Shown here: one piece after another, positions 8,391-16,078 of the stretch
Layout of the letters: each line of letters starts with the position of its first letter
Numbering within the stretch: the first letter of the stretch is position 1
NCBI RefSeq assembly: GCF_002218085.1
Contig: NZ_BDUC01000007.1
Coordinates: 18,905-82,904, forward strand
Reading direction: 5' to 3'
Source: Tolypothrix sp. NIES-4075
GTDB lineage: Bacteria; Cyanobacteriota; Cyanobacteriia; Cyanobacteriales; Nostocaceae
DNA length: 64,000 nucleotides
The notes under the pieces: model-generated
Told to the model about the DNA's origin: nothing
The model's database searches: none
The model's input: only the letters and a program-made list of their open reading frames with translations
Program-made: the position numbers and the translations under genes

Positions 8391-8605
8391 GAAGGCAGCT
8401 ATGCTGGAGGCACTTATGCAGAAGGCAACCCACCCTTAAAAGAGTGGGATTGAAGCAATGACGTTTTATACCGTCCGTGCAAGCTGTCTTGTGTATAATT
8501 ATTTATTTTGACTGAAGCTCTAAACCCACAAAGTAAGTTTTTATTTATACTTTTTCTTTCCTTCTGCCATCTGCCCTCTGCCCTCTGCCTTTCTTTGTAA
8601 AAAAA
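8391..8605. repeat. dispersed intergenic repeat, copy 1
   Basis: About 200 bp are shared with 47284-47492 in the same orientation: a GGAGGCACTTATG-type start, a short hairpin (CACCCTT/AAGAGTG), ACGTTTTATACCGTCCGTG, then GTATAATTATTTATTTT, then CTGAAGCTCTAAAC, ending in CTGCC heptamer-like tandem repeats and TTCTTTGTAA. The subterminal hairpin followed by GATTGAAGCAA resembles IS200/IS605 ends, so it may be a non-coding relative of that family. Non-coding; the rest of 8167-8706 shows nothing else. Confidence 0.7.
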
Positions 8606-8791
8606 GCCGCATGAAGCTAAATTTGGCTACTTGTATCTGCGTCGATATTCCCAAGGCTTTTCTAAAGTTGGCTGACTCCACACCCCAGCACGGGATGCGA
8701 TCGCTAGTTGGGTCGATGGAGGGTATTATCCCTCGCATCTCCCGTTTAGATCCGGACGTGCGAGTTTCCTAGCATCCGGCTCCCGACAATC

Positions 8792-9735
8792 TCAGCTTTT
8801 AGCTTTGCTTATGTGGGTGTAAAGATGGCACGATTCATGAAGAGCTAAAAGGTTTTTAGGTTTCCAATTCTCGTGATTTCCATCAACATGATGAAGGTGA
8901 ATTGTTTCACCATCTGCGAATTTTAAGCCACAGTACCCACACATATGGTTTTGCTTTTTCAAAGCTTTTGAAGTAGCACCGTCATAAAGTTTAGATTCTC
9001 TTTCGCTCCAATAGACAATATCCCCGTTATAAGGTGAGGCATCACCCTTAACATTGATATGCCTATTCTGGGAGTAAGGTACTGCTGGAAATGCTCTATT
9101 GACTAGAGCAGTTGTCTGATTTCGGTTAAGTTGTGTCTCCTTATTAAAGACTTTCCATGCTCTATTCTGGATGTACCAGAGTGAGAATCTGGAACCGTCC
9201 ATCTTGCAATACCGATGATAACTTCTCCACCCTCTGACGATTGGTGCTAATTTTTGGGCTTTAACTTTTGCCCCATAATTCGAGTTGTTGACGATGGCTT
9301 TTACCTTCTGACGAAAAGCTTTGTAGTTGTCCTCTGAGGGCATACTTCTAAACTTGCCGTTTTTCTGGACTTGAAAGCGCCAGCCTAAAAAGTCAAATCC
9401 ATCTGTCGTAGATACTAGCCTAGTCTTTGATGCTTTAATATTTAATCCTCTTAAGTCCAAGAATTGTTGAATTCTGTCTAATATTTCCTCAGCATTGTCG
9501 TTAGGTTTTAGTATGAAGACCATATCATCTGCGTATCTTATCGATTGATGAATATCTTCAATTCCATCTAACGCTATATTGGCGAGTACGGGTGAACACA
9601 CACCACCTTGAGGCGTGCCAGAGTCGGGAAACTCTGGGAGCATTCCAACTTTTAGGCACTTCCACAATCCTTGTTTAACGCTTTGTGGCGCTATAACTTT
9701 TGACATTAAGAAATTGTGGTTGATTCGGTCGAAAG
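8792..9735 (-). pseudogene. outer intron-encoded protein, C-terminal part (RT, maturase, HNH)
   Basis: The frame begins at the 3' junction of the inner intron (reading FDRINHNFLMSK). It contains SGTPQGGVCSPVLANIAL (RT motif 4), the catalytic IRYADDMVFIL (motif 5), a maturase (X) segment and an HNH endonuclease module: CGYC...HLHHVDGNHENWKP...LLALHESCH. Together with 12137-12616 it makes one normal-length protein of about 475-480 residues. On its own it lacks a start. Joining at the canonical AY 3' end leaves one base out of frame, so either the boundary is a base off or the gene carries a lesion. Confidence 0.8.
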
Positions 9736-12136
9736 TGGGTAGCTAGCTAGCGAGGTTTCCACAATTTGGCTCCTTTTCCAACTAGCCCCCTCCGAACCGT
9801 GCTTACAAGATTTCCAGGTACACGGCTCTCCAGTACTCTGTCATCACGAGACTCGGTTACATGTTGGTTTACCAGCGTGTATTGCATCATGGCATTGAGG
9901 GCAGACCATGAGAGTTTTCCTTCTACGTGCGGACATAATTTGCATCCATTGCGGTTTTTCCTTTCTGCCCTTTATTTTGAGGTCTTTAAGAGCGCGAATA
10001 TGGTGAACTTCAATGTTACCTTTTGCCCCACAAATCTCACATTCATCCGCAAGAAGCCGTTTAATTAGTTCATTTCTGAACGCGGGTTTTCTATTTGTTG
10101 GCAGGTCTAGAATGGTTGCTTTTAGGTTGCGTTTTAATTGTATGCCGCCGAAGCGAGCGACTAAAGGTTTCTTACCTTCTACTGGAACGGTTATTTCTAC
10201 GCACTTTCTTAAGCCTTGTGGAAGCTTTACCGTCTTATTGAACTTAGCGCAAATTTTAGCCACGCTAGTTCTGTATTTACAGGCAAGAGTTTTCATCAGT
10301 GAACTCGACATAACCCATTGAAGTTTTCGGAGCCATGCAATATTTTGAGCAAGGCTATAGAATTGTACGTACCCTCTAAATTCTGATTGGAAAATGTTGA
10401 TAATAGTAAAATCATCATCATTTATTAGTTCAGGGCGATGAATGGGTTTACCATTCCTCATATATAGAGCGCACTTTTCTTCTAGAAATCTTGCTGGGAT
10501 TCTTAGTGCAATAATTCCATTAATCGAGCGTTTACCATTGGTATGCTTATCGTCGGAATATTGAACTAAAATTTCGTACCCTAAAAAGCTTGCTGCTTCA
10601 TTCCTGGCGTTAGTAATTAAGGTCTTTTCTGGAGACAATTCCAACTGAAGGTTTTCAGCTAAAAATGTCTTTAGCTTTTCCTTAATTTCTTTTGCTTCTT
10701 GAAATGAGCCAATAAAACCAAGTAGAAAATCGTCTGCATAGCGGACGTACTTTAGCCTTCTATATTCAGGGTCACGGACATCTTTAGAAGGCATTTTCTG
10801 GTATTTAATTTCCAGTTGACGCGCTTTATCAAATTGTCCATGTTTCCTGAAATACCAGGCAAGTTTTACGAGTTTTGAATACTCCGAATTTTCTGCCCGA
10901 CATTTACCAGATGTATACTCTCGGATGAGTGTCTGTTCGATAAATGTATCGAATTTGTCAAGATAGATATTTGCGAGTATGGGTGATATAATCGAGCCTT
11001 GCGGCGTTCCGCTCAGGGTAGAGTAATATTTCCATTGCTCACAATAACCTGCTTTTAGCAAATTTTCAATCAATCTCAGAAAGCGATTATCTTGGATTTT
11101 CTCGCGGAGAATTGACATTAAGATTTTATGGTCTATATTGTCAAAGCATCCACGGATATCTCCTTCGATAAACCACTTGGTTCCTTGCCAAGTGCGGTCT
11201 ATTATTGTTAATGCCGTATGGCATCCACGATTGGGTCTAAAACCATGACTGCTGTTGGAAAATTGAGGTTCGTAGTACGCTTCTAATATTAAACGTATTA
11301 CTTCTTGAACCAATTTATCATTCCATGTGGGAATACCCAGGGGTCGAGTTTTCCCATTTTTCTTGGGAATATTAATTCGCCGTACTGGTGTCCACCGAAA
11401 ACGTTCATAGCGAATATCTTCTATGAGGTTTTCAATCTTTTTAATGGACATCCCATCAACAGTTTCTGGTGTAACCCCTTGCGTCATCGCCCCATCATTT
11501 TTATAGATGCGGCTGTACGCTAAAAGGTACAGATTTGGATTGAAAAGTTGCCTGTAGATATCATCCAGAGGTAAACCACGATAACCTCTGTCTCGAATTA
11601 CACTTAAAACCGTTTCGGCATTTCGCATCTCGCGTACCTCTCGATACAAGTGTGAAGAATACCTGTTCCCCTTCGCCATGTGGACGGCTTTCCCGTCCTC
11701 GGACTACTATGAGAACTCTGTAACCATAGGGGTCGCCCCCCGTAGGTCATCCCGCGCTTTATTAACTCGGTACGTAATAGTGTGATTTAGGTGTCCCACT
11801 CATTCGTTGAGCCATCTCATCGGTGGCTGACTTCGTTTGAAGAAGTTGTGTGGTTCAAATGCTTAAAACTACACACAAACGATTATTCCTTTCAGGCGTT
11901 GTAGGAATAGGCAATCGAGTATACCGTCAGAATTGGGCTTCAAGTAGTTTAACTTTCACCATGTCACACAGGTCTTGCCGGACAATAGTTTTAACGCCTT
12001 CTCTCTATTCCCGGCTTTACCAACATGCTGTTGTCCCTTTTGTCTTTCGACTCCAGGTAAGTTGGTTAACCTAGAGACCATCTCCTCATTCTCTCCCAAC
12101 TTGGTTGGGGATACCGCATTAACTGTCGCGGCGCAC
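9736..12136 (-). mobile_element. group II intron (inner), inserted in the outer intron's RT gene
   Basis: Minus strand: the 5' end GTGCGCC is at 12136, directly after codons for LELDIEKC of the outer RT. Domain V lies at 9794-9828 (GAGCCGTGTAC...GTAAGCACGGTTC). Domain VI and the 3' end are near 9736 (...AGCTACCCAC). It encodes a complete 611-residue intron protein. The insertion point splits RT motif 3 of the host intron between Cys and Phe of the conserved LDIEKC-FDRINH block. 11680-12136 is structured 5' RNA. Confidence 0.87.
9844..11679 (-). CDS. group II intron-encoded reverse transcriptase/maturase/HNH endonuclease (inner)
   Basis: Multifunctional protein that splices its own intron and drives retrohoming. 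The 611 residues are uninterrupted. RT motifs: RINIPKKNGKTRPLGIPTW (about 103-121), GFRPNRGCH, GDIRGCFDNIDH, SGTPQGSIISPILANIYL and KYVRYADDFLLGF (YADD about 317-320). A spacer, an X/maturase region and a C-terminal HNH module follow: CEICGAKGNIEVHHIRAL...VCPQCHDAIHAGK. This architecture suits the chloroplast-like class of bacterial introns. It is the only intact intron protein in the nest, so it may be needed for splicing both introns. Confidence 0.93.
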   Translation of the reverse strand: MAKGNRYSSHLYREVREMRNAETVLSVIRDRGYRGLPLDDIYRQLFNPNLYLLAYSRIYKNDGAMTQGVTPETVDGMSIKKIENLIEDIRYERFRWTPVRRINIPKKNGKTRPLGIPTWNDKLVQEVIRLILEAYYEPQFSNSSHGFRPNRGCHTALTIIDRTWQGTKWFIEGDIRGCFDNIDHKILMSILREKIQDNRFLRLIENLLKAGYCEQWKYYSTLSGTPQGSIISPILANIYLDKFDTFIEQTLIREYTSGKCRAENSEYSKLVKLAWYFRKHGQFDKARQLEIKYQKMPSKDVRDPEYRRLKYVRYADDFLLGFIGSFQEAKEIKEKLKTFLAENLQLELSPEKTLITNARNEAASFLGYEILVQYSDDKHTNGKRSINGIIALRIPARFLEEKCALYMRNGKPIHRPELINDDDFTIINIFQSEFRGYVQFYSLAQNIAWLRKLQWVMSSSLMKTLACKYRTSVAKICAKFNKTVKLPQGLRKCVEITVPVEGKKPLVARFGGIQLKRNLKATILDLPTNRKPAFRNELIKRLLADECEICGAKGNIEVHHIRALKDLKIKGRKEKPQWMQIMSARRRKTLMVCPQCHDAIHAGKPTCNRVS

Positions 12137-12616
12137 GCATTTTTCTATGTCTAGTTCCAGGACTCTTTTATCTTTTCCGTTGACGTTTGCTTTCAGATTG
12201 GTGAATAATATCTTCTGACAATCATGAGCGGATCTGCCAACACGAAATCCGTAGCTTTTGGCATGGAATAATGCTTCATGTGCTGGTTCGATGACATACT
12301 TGACAAGACATTGCCAAGCTCTATCCTTTATGGTAGGAACCTTAAGGATGCGCTTTGTTCCGTCCTTTTTTGGAATCGGTATCTCTCTAAGCTTGCTATG
12401 AGTCCAGGTGTTTGCCTTTTCTTTGAGTAATACTTCGAGTTCTAGCCTTTCCTGAAAATTCAGAGAAGTTTTACCATCTACTCCCGGTGTTTTCTTGCCT
12501 TTATTTAACTGAGTTACTTGACGAATTGCTAATAATCTTGCACTTCGGGATTTTAATATGAGCTTTTGAAGGCTATTGGCTCGTTTTCTGTCGCCTTCTC
12601 GAATTGCTTTCCACAA
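12137..12616 (-). pseudogene. outer intron-encoded protein, N-terminal part
   Basis: Starts at the ATG at 12616 and carries the RT N-terminal motifs: TPGVDGKTSLNF, REIPIPKKDGTKRILKVPTI and SYGFRVGRSAHDCQKILF. It runs up to LELDIEKC, where the inner intron's GTGCGCC begins; the following residues (VRRDS, stop) are intron sequence. After precise splicing of the inner intron the product would continue at FDRINH (9735). Without splicing only about 160 residues are made, lacking the YADD active site. Confidence 0.82.
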
Positions 12617-13259
12617 CCTGCATCATCTGGCGGAATAAATTTTTCCGTAGTTTCTTCCACGGGAGATTTATCCAAAGTTCACTATCACTATTGCTAGTCA
12701 TGTGTCTAACTCTGCTCTCTTGCTGCAATTTGTGTTCTGATTGCCTCGAAACAATTACGCTTCGTCTTACCCAATGTACGGATTTAATGCGGCTCGTCTG
12801 GCTTACTAGGGTTTCGACCTTTCCCTAGACCGAAACATCGTTTTTACTCGTTCCAACTCTCAGATTAATTGACATTTTAGGACAGACCAATTCGCCTACA
12901 TTCACCTCGGAGTTGACGGCTAGAGAGGAAAAACTGCCGTGAGATTATAGAATGTGAGGTCAACATTGTTAATTCAGATTGTTGCCTTTCTTTAAGACGC
13001 TTTTTAAGGTCTTCTTTTATCCGTGATGCCTCCCCATTAACGCCAGTGTACCTAATCTGTTTCAGTTCTGGTTGCGTCCTGTTTCCAGCTTCAGTCAACG
13101 GAATTCCGAGTCCGGTCGCTGTGGTCAGGTTGGGAGTTATCGCTTCTCCTGCGAAGAGGGGCTTTCACCCTCATCCGAGAGTTAGTTATGAGATTTTCAA
13201 GGTTCAGTTCCTTGACGTTCTCACCTTGGGTTATTGATTGACCCAAGAACGAGTCGCAC

Positions 13260-13350
13260 TTCCTCTAAGAATTATTCAAAAGCGCGTTCGCATTCAGCTA
13301 CAAAAGACAAGCCTAAAATATTACTTGCCTTTCAAGTCTTCTTAGAGGAA
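13260..13350. repeat. 12-bp inverted repeat bounding 91 bp next to the group II intron
   Basis: TTCCTCTAAGAA (13260-13271) and TTCTTAGAGGAA (13339-13350) are perfect inverse copies. The outer arm touches the 5' end of the outer group II intron, so the intron inserted exactly at the edge of a hairpin or small inverted-repeat element. The remaining sequence to 13477 shows nothing. Confidence 0.6.
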
Positions 13351-13477
13351 ATTTTATCAGCGATCGCTTCTAGAATCCTTATCATCTGTTCGGGGATAGC
13401 CAAATAGTCCCCTTTCTAGAGCAAGAGTTTATCAAAAAAGCGATTTTTGGAGATTAATGAGTAATAGCTTAGGACTG

Positions 13478-13861
13478 CTATACTTTACAAAAAGTTTTGT
13501 AATGGTCTTGAGTAAAATAAATTGGGTTGTACACGGTTTTACCGGAATTTTTAGTTAGTAATGCGACAAAACGGTACTTACCACGATTCCCCACATTTGG
13601 ATTATTCGCATCTACATCATATTCTCTATACTCTTGTCCCTTACCTATAGAAGGCAATTTTGTTCCTCCATGACCACCGGCATTATCATACACTTGTCCG
13701 TTATTACCTCCTGCTTTAATATTTCTGAGATCTTCTACTGCAACAGATGGAAGCTTTCCACAACTTTTTATCGTAACAGCCTGGACTAGTTGAGGTTGCA
13801 ATACAGTCAATGGAAACAACAAACAAACTGAAATTCTGACAAGACTCCACATAGTTTTCAT
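13478..13861 (-). CDS. secreted guanyl-specific ribonuclease (RNase Sa/N1 type)
   Basis: Small extracellular endoribonuclease of the microbial RNase (T1/Sa/barnase-like) fold. The first 28 residues form a Sec signal peptide (MKTMWSLVRISVCLLFPLTV, cleavage probably after VQA). The mature part has GKLPSVAVEDLRNI, the catalytic Glu in EYREYDVD, the substrate Arg in GKYRFVALL and the catalytic His in YFTQDHYKTFCKV at the C-terminus. Two cysteines (in KSCGKLP and TFCKV) could form a disulphide, as in RNase Sa. No barstar-like inhibitor gene lies next to it. Plausible roles are RNA scavenging or competition; neither is shown here. Confidence 0.85.
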   Translation of the reverse strand: MKTMWSLVRISVCLLFPLTVLQPQLVQAVTIKSCGKLPSVAVEDLRNIKAGGNNGQVYDNAGGHGGTKLPSIGKGQEYREYDVDANNPNVGNRGKYRFVALLTKNSGKTVYNPIYFTQDHYKTFCKV

Positions 13862-14071
13862 AGTGACTCCAGAGTTTTGAATAATACACTACCACGCATT
13901 CGACAATCAAAATAAGTAAGTCGGCGTTAAAAATTGTCGTTATGACAAGGCAGAGGGCAGCTATGCTGAAGGGAAGAGGTTTTTGGACAACTTTACTTTT
14001 CGTTACAAGATAGCGGTTTTTTTGCGCCTTTCTACTTAAACTTTACTCATTTAGTGCGTAAAACGTTTCTT

Positions 14072-14220
14072 AGGACTTACGCAAGCGTCACAATACAGGG
14101 TCAACTGGCACATATATTCAAATTTGACTTGAATGCTTATAAGCATTGATTTATAAAGGTTATAGCCAGATGACATTAGTGTGACAGTTTTCAAATAAAT
14201 GTGCCAGTTGTGTAAGTCCT
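14072..14220. mobile_element. MITE family A, copy 2 (149 bp)
   Basis: Begins AGGACTTACGCAAGCGTC and ends TTGTGTAAGTCCT. It has the same length, ends and inner GGCACATATAT/ATAAATGTGCC pairing as 389-537, with internal divergence. Non-coding. The rest of 13862-14503 shows no gene that I can support. Confidence 0.8.
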
Positions 14221-14503
14221 GGTTTCTGTATCGTTGCGATGCTCTAACAAATAACGTTGGGCTATTGTATGAATTTTGACAAATGTGGCATCACCATGCC
14301 AGAAAAGGTTTTTTGTACGAAGACGGAAATTTTCAAGTGTCTGGAACGACGATTTTTCGTTCAAACTAGATTAAAATTAGCACGATAAGCATAGCTTTCT
14401 CACCAATCTTTCAGAAAAAAGCGATTGCTGAAAAGCTTATTCCATCGAAGTTTCAGTTTTAGGGTATAATTTACCCGGTGGGGAACAGTGATACCTATTA
14501 GTT

Positions 14504-14797
14504 ATGAGCGAACCAGAACTGCCTTCAGAAAAAGGTAAGGCTTCCGAAAAACAAATCAATGTCGATGGTCTTCTGTTTGTTTTCGTGTTGGTTCCAGCTG
14601 TATTGTTCGTTTTCAGTATGGTTATTACGGATTATTTAGCTCAAACACCACCAGATCGGTCGAAAGATGATGCCGCTAGAAATTCATTCTTCTCTAGCTT
14701 GCCAATCAAGGAAGCAAAACGAGGGCAGCGATCGCTCTTAGTTGTCAGAAATGAGACTATAGCGATCGCTCAATCCTTGCCTTCACAAGTAGGCTAG
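14504..14797 (+). CDS. small single-pass membrane protein, unknown
   Basis: Not recognised. Of 97 residues, a hydrophilic N-terminus of about 22 is followed by one clear transmembrane segment (LLFVFVLVPAVLFVFSMVI, about 23-41) and a basic/polar tail. Near the 3' end the reading passes through two HIP1 octamers, so the last 25 residues may be unreliable. Preceded by GGGGAACAG, a weak ribosome-binding site. The topology pattern is the only evidence of function. Confidence 0.45.
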   Translation: MSEPELPSEKGKASEKQINVDGLLFVFVLVPAVLFVFSMVITDYLAQTPPDRSKDDAARNSFFSSLPIKEAKRGQRSLLVVRNETIAIAQSLPSQVG

Positions 14798-14814
14798 ACT
14801 GTGCCGAAACGGGT

Positions 14815-14944
14815 AATTTGTCCAAAGTCCAATATGCTTTTTTAATAACATCACCACCATAATCCCCATATTTGGTTTTATACAAATCAAAAGCTCCCGC
14901 TACAAGTGCGATCGCAGTTGCATTAATTCCCTTATAGGGAAAAA
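14815..14944 (-). pseudogene. remnant of an unidentified gene
   Basis: The minus strand reads VFPYKGINATAIALVAGAFD followed by LYKTKYGDYGGDVIKKAYW and TLDKLPVSAQ, bounded upstream by a stop. The composition looks protein-like, but no start or domain can be identified. Probably a decayed C-terminal piece. Confidence 0.3.
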
Positions 14945-15035
14945 CTGCGATTCATTTCAATCTGTGGGAATTAATAAAGCATTGCCATCTCTCGCGCGCG
15001 TTGTTAGAATCTTGGCGATGCTACTTTAACAATTA

Positions 15036-15136
15036 GGGGTAAATAAGCGCGACGGAAACCGATAGCTGAAAACTATATCTAGTAATACTTGAGCGTCTAT
15101 CTTGCCGCTTATGACACGTTCGCGCTTATTTACCCC
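15036..15136. repeat. 101-bp element with perfect 17-bp terminal inverted repeats
   Basis: GGGGTAAATAAGCGCGA at 15036-15052 is the exact inverse of 15120-15136. No coding capacity. A MITE-like or hairpin element lying between a gene remnant and the EF-hand gene; no second copy was noticed in the window. Confidence 0.65.
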
Positions 15137-15155
15137 GTATTGGTTTTTTTGACTG

Positions 15156-15389
15156 CTAGGTTAAATTATTTGCTTTCTTAACTGCTTCTTTTAACTCTTC
15201 AAAGGTAATACTACCGTCTTCGTCTAAACCATACCGTACTAGTAACTCCTGGGGGGTACTGGTATTTGTTTCTGATGAGATGATTGCACTTAAGCCAGGA
15301 CTTAAAAAAAGCTCATTAATGGAGACTTTGCCGTCTTGATCGCGATCTAATTTATTAAAAAGAGATTGAAGCTCTTGCTCGGTTGCCAT
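15156..15389 (-). CDS. EF-hand calcium-binding protein (77 aa)
   Basis: Two EF-hand loops are visible: DRDQDGKVSINE (residues about 15-26, full set of ligands) and a second, less regular DEDGSITFEE (about 56-65). Each is flanked by helices. There is no signal peptide or membrane segment. It is a free-standing calmodulin-like mini-protein, presumably a Ca2+ sensor or buffer. The ATG at 15389 follows a weak purine stretch. It lies upstream of the peptide-export cassette but outside its direct repeats, so a link to that cassette is only positional. Confidence 0.8.
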   Translation of the reverse strand: MATEQELQSLFNKLDRDQDGKVSINELFLSPGLSAIISSETNTSTPQELLVRYGLDEDGSITFEELKEAVKKANNLT

Positions 15390-15525
15390 AACTTTCTTTT
15401 CTTTATTAATTTTTCAATTTAATATTTTATTAATATCTCATTAATATCTCAAAATTAAATAAATTTATATCCAAAGACGTAGAAACGGGTATCGCTGGGG
15501 CTATTATCTGTAGCAAACTGCAAAC

Positions 15526-15582
15526 AGGGGTACAAGTATCATTGGTACTAATACCGGGTTAAGCCTAAAAGTCTTATCCTGT
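15526..15582 (+). repeat. 57-bp exact direct repeat, left copy
   Basis: Begins AGGGGTACAAGTATCATTGG and ends AAGTCTTATCCTGT. Identical over 57 bp to 20911-20967, same orientation. The two copies bracket the C39-ABC/HlyD/precursor cassette. Confidence 0.9.
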
Positions 15583-15813
15583 CGGTGGAAGGATAATAGA
15601 GTTTACCGAACTAATTATTCTGGAATTGCTGCAAAAATCCTATTTTCCTAAAATCACAATGAGACTTGCAGATAAAAACACAAAATTCTTGAAGGAAGCT
15701 CAAGAAGTTATAACCCAGCTAGAACCCGCTGTTGCATTTAAACAAATAATTTATCAACGACAAGCGATCGCCATCGCTGAAACCTATATTTAGTAAGAGT
15801 TTCCAGACCCAGA

Positions 15814-15990
15814 GTGCAGGTTTTTACTCATATCTCGGCTCAATACTGTATGGGTAATGCCCCTGCCAATCTCTCCATCTTGAGAGCGTTCGCCATTAAT
15901 ATACTCCGTCGAAATGGTCATACTTCCATCACAATTGCTCAGAAATTTCTCTCTAATGATATTGACAAAATTGTTTTTATGGCATATTGC
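15814..15990 (+). pseudogene. ISAs1-type transposase, C-terminal remnant
   Basis: The segment NAPANLSILRAFAINILRRN followed by SITIAQKFLSNDIDKIV resembles the C-terminal signature of ISAs1-family transposases (N-L-ALLR-IA-NLL-...SI...R--L--D). No catalytic domain upstream. It is the only coding relic in 15390-16078 besides the direct repeat. Confidence 0.5.
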
Positions 15991-16078
15991 AGCCCTGTTC
16001 AGCAATTAGGGAGAGCGTTGTGTTAATTTCAGAACCCAATTGGGAAAGATAACGTAAAAAGTTGGGTATTTTTCTGTT

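Larger units (their letters stand above)
8707..13259 (-). mobile_element. group II intron (outer), carrying a nested group II intron
   Basis: On the minus strand the intron begins GTGCGACTC (13259 downward), the canonical group II 5' end. It has a 34-nt domain V hairpin at 8749-8782 (GAGCCGGATG...GTCCGGATC with a GAAA-type loop). The 3' end is probably ...CGACCCAAC at 8707. It encodes an HNH-containing intron protein read from 12616, whose gene is interrupted by the inner intron. 12617-13259 is the structured 5' RNA. The exon into which it inserted is not recognisable. The 5' junction abuts one arm of a 12-bp inverted repeat. Confidence 0.85.
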
